NCBI GenBank assembly: GCA_024405265.1
Contig: JAKSOZ010000007.1
Span: 1 to 59,574 of the forward strand
Reading direction: 5' to 3'
Source of the DNA: Kiritimatiellia bacterium
GTDB lineage: Bacteria > Verrucomicrobiota > Kiritimatiellia > RFP12 > UBA1067
DNA: 59,574 nucleotides
The translations under genes were made by a program, and so were the position numbers. Position 1 is the stretch's first letter, and each line of letters begins with the position of its first letter. Under the pieces are notes generated by a model, which was not told the DNA's origin, did not search any database, and saw only the letters and a list, made by a program, of their open reading frames with translations. Below are positions 59,533 to 59,574 of the stretch, in pieces.

Positions 59533-59574
59533 TGAGTGATTGAGAGCGTTTCGGTTCGGCTAGAAAGCGTTTAG

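Larger units (their letters stand above)
58650..59574. other. Gene-free right-edge region rich in phased and palindromic repeats
   Basis: No supportable coding frame in 925 bases. Contents: the 22-bp array at 58740-58879, a CCGTCTC/GAGACGG hairpin at about 58963-58987 next to a GGAGTCTGTCCCC element (58987-58999), the 22/23-bp array at 59038-59180, a 59-base hairpin element at 59271-59329, and a 34-base repeat at 59499-59532 shared with 43486-43519. Confidence 0.7.

Overview
The window looks like a chromosomal segment of a PVC-superphylum bacterium, most plausibly a gut or rumen Kiritimatiellota/Lentisphaerota relative. This is an inference from several secreted proteins ending in a PEP-CTERM-like sorting tail (Pro-Glu-Pro, hydrophobic helix, basic end), BspA-type leucine-rich surface proteins, autotransporter-like strand repeats, and a Ser/Thr kinase paired with an ECF sigma factor. 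No rRNA, tRNA, CRISPR array, phage or recognisable transposase gene was found. Most genes lie on the minus strand.

Layout. 1-5.7 kb: an inverted duplication of two surface-protein genes flanks a Fic protein and another sorted membrane protein. 5.9-10.3 kb: a five-gene envelope operon of unknown function, including a protein that resembles a metzincin with its zinc ligands lost, followed by a decayed gene. 10.5-18.9 kb: surface proteins, a GT-C-like/TPR membrane protein, a VapC-type toxin with a tiny partner gene placed between two copies of one leader, and a lone Phd-type antitoxin. 19-24.6 kb: a sulfur block (metY, an Rrf2 regulator, cysK, bioB, mnmA, thi4). 24.7-35 kb: tcdA on the plus strand, facing a complete-looking shikimate/Phe/Tyr operon (aroF-pheA-aroB-aroA-aroC-tyrA-aroE/K fusion) that ends in an acyl-CoA synthetase and a YqiA-like hydrolase. 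The operon is preceded by a classical-looking attenuator whose 23-codon leader peptide contains nine aromatic codons. 35-36.7 kb: an AbiE-type toxin-antitoxin pair between direct repeats. 36.7-43 kb: kinase, ECF sigma factor, secreted protein and a five-domain surface mosaic in one operon. 44-49 kb: LUD protein, DUF975 membrane protein, a transglutaminase-like/discoidin secreted protein and a secreted EEP nuclease/phosphatase. 49-50 kb: a RelE/ParE-Phd pair. 50.4-57.1 kb: a 2,238-residue leucine-rich surface protein with a long structured leader. 57.5-58.6 kb: a YhcG/DUF1016 nuclease.

Two features stand out. The first is the aromatic attenuator, where leader peptide, anti-terminator and terminator can all be read directly. 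The second is a set of non-coding arrays (43.3, 44.0, 49.0, 49.9, 50.1, 50.3, 58.7 and 59.0 kb). In most of them a short word recurs at exactly 11 or 22 bp, but the word differs from array to array. Three of the 22-bp arrays have seven units each. The shared pitch (one or two DNA turns), the near absence of indels and the different words do not match any repeat class I know.

Promoters read consistently as extended -10 elements (AATATGRTATAAT-like). Many sit so close to the start codon that the mRNAs should be leaderless or nearly so, whereas several genes inside operons have ordinary Shine-Dalgarno sequences.
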